64,000 nucleotides of DNA, taken from contig NC_087069.1 in NCBI RefSeq assembly GCF_963678635.1, positions 49,619,892-49,683,891 of the forward strand, in the 5' to 3' direction. Source of the stretch: Symsagittifera roscoffensis. Taxonomy: Eukaryota > Xenacoelomorpha > Acoela > Convolutidae. Positions 63,509 to 64,000 of the stretch are shown piece after piece. A program made the position numbers and the translations under genes. Below the pieces are notes generated by a model. That model ran no database searches. It was not told where the DNA came from and saw nothing but the letters and a program-made list of their open reading frames with translations. Numbering within the stretch: the stretch's first letter is position 1; every line of letters begins with the position of its first letter.

Positions 63509-64000
63509 TGGCTGAGTGTTACGCGAGTACCTTGGTGAACCTAGCAACAGCTCTGGGATTATTCTCAAGAATATGCAGTCTCCAGTCACTGGAGAGGCTA
63601 GAGTCAGAACACCACTTGGTGACCGCGTTGAGCGTGGAGTCATGGCCCGGGGTGTTGCAAGTGACCCAGAAACACATCAAGAGCTGGAAGGATGGACTTG
63701 AAAGGGAAATGGGATTTCCCATGAGCGAAGCCTATGGTCTGCCTCTAAATGCGAAGTCCTTAGTGGGGTCAGTGATGGCCAACCTATGTGGCAGCCACTG
63801 TCCATTACACATGGCGATGGTGGAAGTATCCAGCCAAAGGGTATTGATAGACAAAGCCTTCTCAGTGCCCAAATGCGTAAGACTGGCTCGGATGTCGCAT
63901 CACTCACACAAGCTGTTGAGCAAGATCCGAGAGACAGTGCCGAAAGAACAGAGGGACGACTTGAGTGAAATCTGGGGGGAAGAACTTTTGGGTTTGGAGG
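63509..64000 (+). pseudogene. ORF3 segment with FSVPKCVRLARM motif, right A copy, cut by window end
   Basis: Plus-strand translation shows LATALGL-like text, QVTQKHIKSWKDGLEREMGF, LPLNAKSLVGSVMANLCG and AFSVPKCVRLARMS, matching 4827-5400 of the left copy, with frame changes between 63516 and 63786. The element continues beyond the window. Confidence 0.55.

Larger units (their letters stand above)
44013..64000 (+). mobile_element. Family A giant LTR element, right copy, open at window end
   Basis: 5' LTR, PBS, 2.5 kb leader with 69-bp repeats and minisatellite, gag (from about 46979), pol with protease, RT, RNase H, integrase and macro-like domain (to 55796), spacer with 20-bp repeats, and ORF3 from 56308 past the window end. 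Judged by the left copy, about 500-1,000 bp of ORF3 plus 3' UTR and 3' LTR are missing. Compared with B, it shares gene order and most motifs but the LTR sequences differ outside short blocks. Confidence 0.85.

Noticed and set aside
1-64000. Inverted arrangement of the two A copies as an assembly palindrome
   Set aside because: The copies differ at many positions and in content (gag-pol deletion, 283-bp duplication, 20-bp repeats), so they are distinct copies.

Overview
The window is animal-type eukaryotic DNA made almost entirely of retroelements. No host gene, tRNA, rRNA or bacterial operon was recognised. The retrotransposon types (Ty3/gypsy-like LTR elements and an APE-type LINE) suggest an invertebrate metazoan, but nothing here fixes the species.

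Layout: (1) 612-3838 (minus) is a 5'-truncated, decayed LINE (APE endonuclease, reverse transcriptase, C-terminal zinc fingers). (2) 3841-16103 (minus) is a copy of a giant LTR element, family A, that has lost gag-pol and keeps its LTR, leader, a macro-like fragment and a long third coding region (ORF3). (3) 16112-43568 (minus) is a 27.5 kb element, family B, flanked by two 362-369 bp TG...CA LTRs in direct orientation. It carries leader, gag, protease-RT-RNase H-integrase, macro-like domain, spacer, ORF3 and 3' UTR. (4) 43569-44012 is a short junction sequence. (5) 44013-64000 (plus) is a second family A copy with LTR, leader, gag-pol-macro, spacer and most of ORF3, cut by the window end.

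The main result is that ORF3 lies inside the LTRs of B and in the same place and order in both A copies, so it appears to be part of the retroelement. ORF3 is about 8.3-8.5 kb (about 2,800 codons). It starts with a coiled-coil protein, then an SGNH/GDSL-hydrolase-like domain, a second SGNH-like region, and roughly 1,900 residues matching no family I know, including a conserved C-x4-C-x6-C-x4-C cluster. The pol polyprotein continues past integrase into a domain resembling the OARD1-type macrodomain. After removing internal duplications, B is about 22.4 kb, which agrees with the length expected for an intact A.

All copies are old and broken by frameshifts and stops, so protein entries are mostly marked as pseudogenes. 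B also holds a 2.09 kb tandem triplication and an 887 bp duplication that carries a misplaced piece of the macro region.
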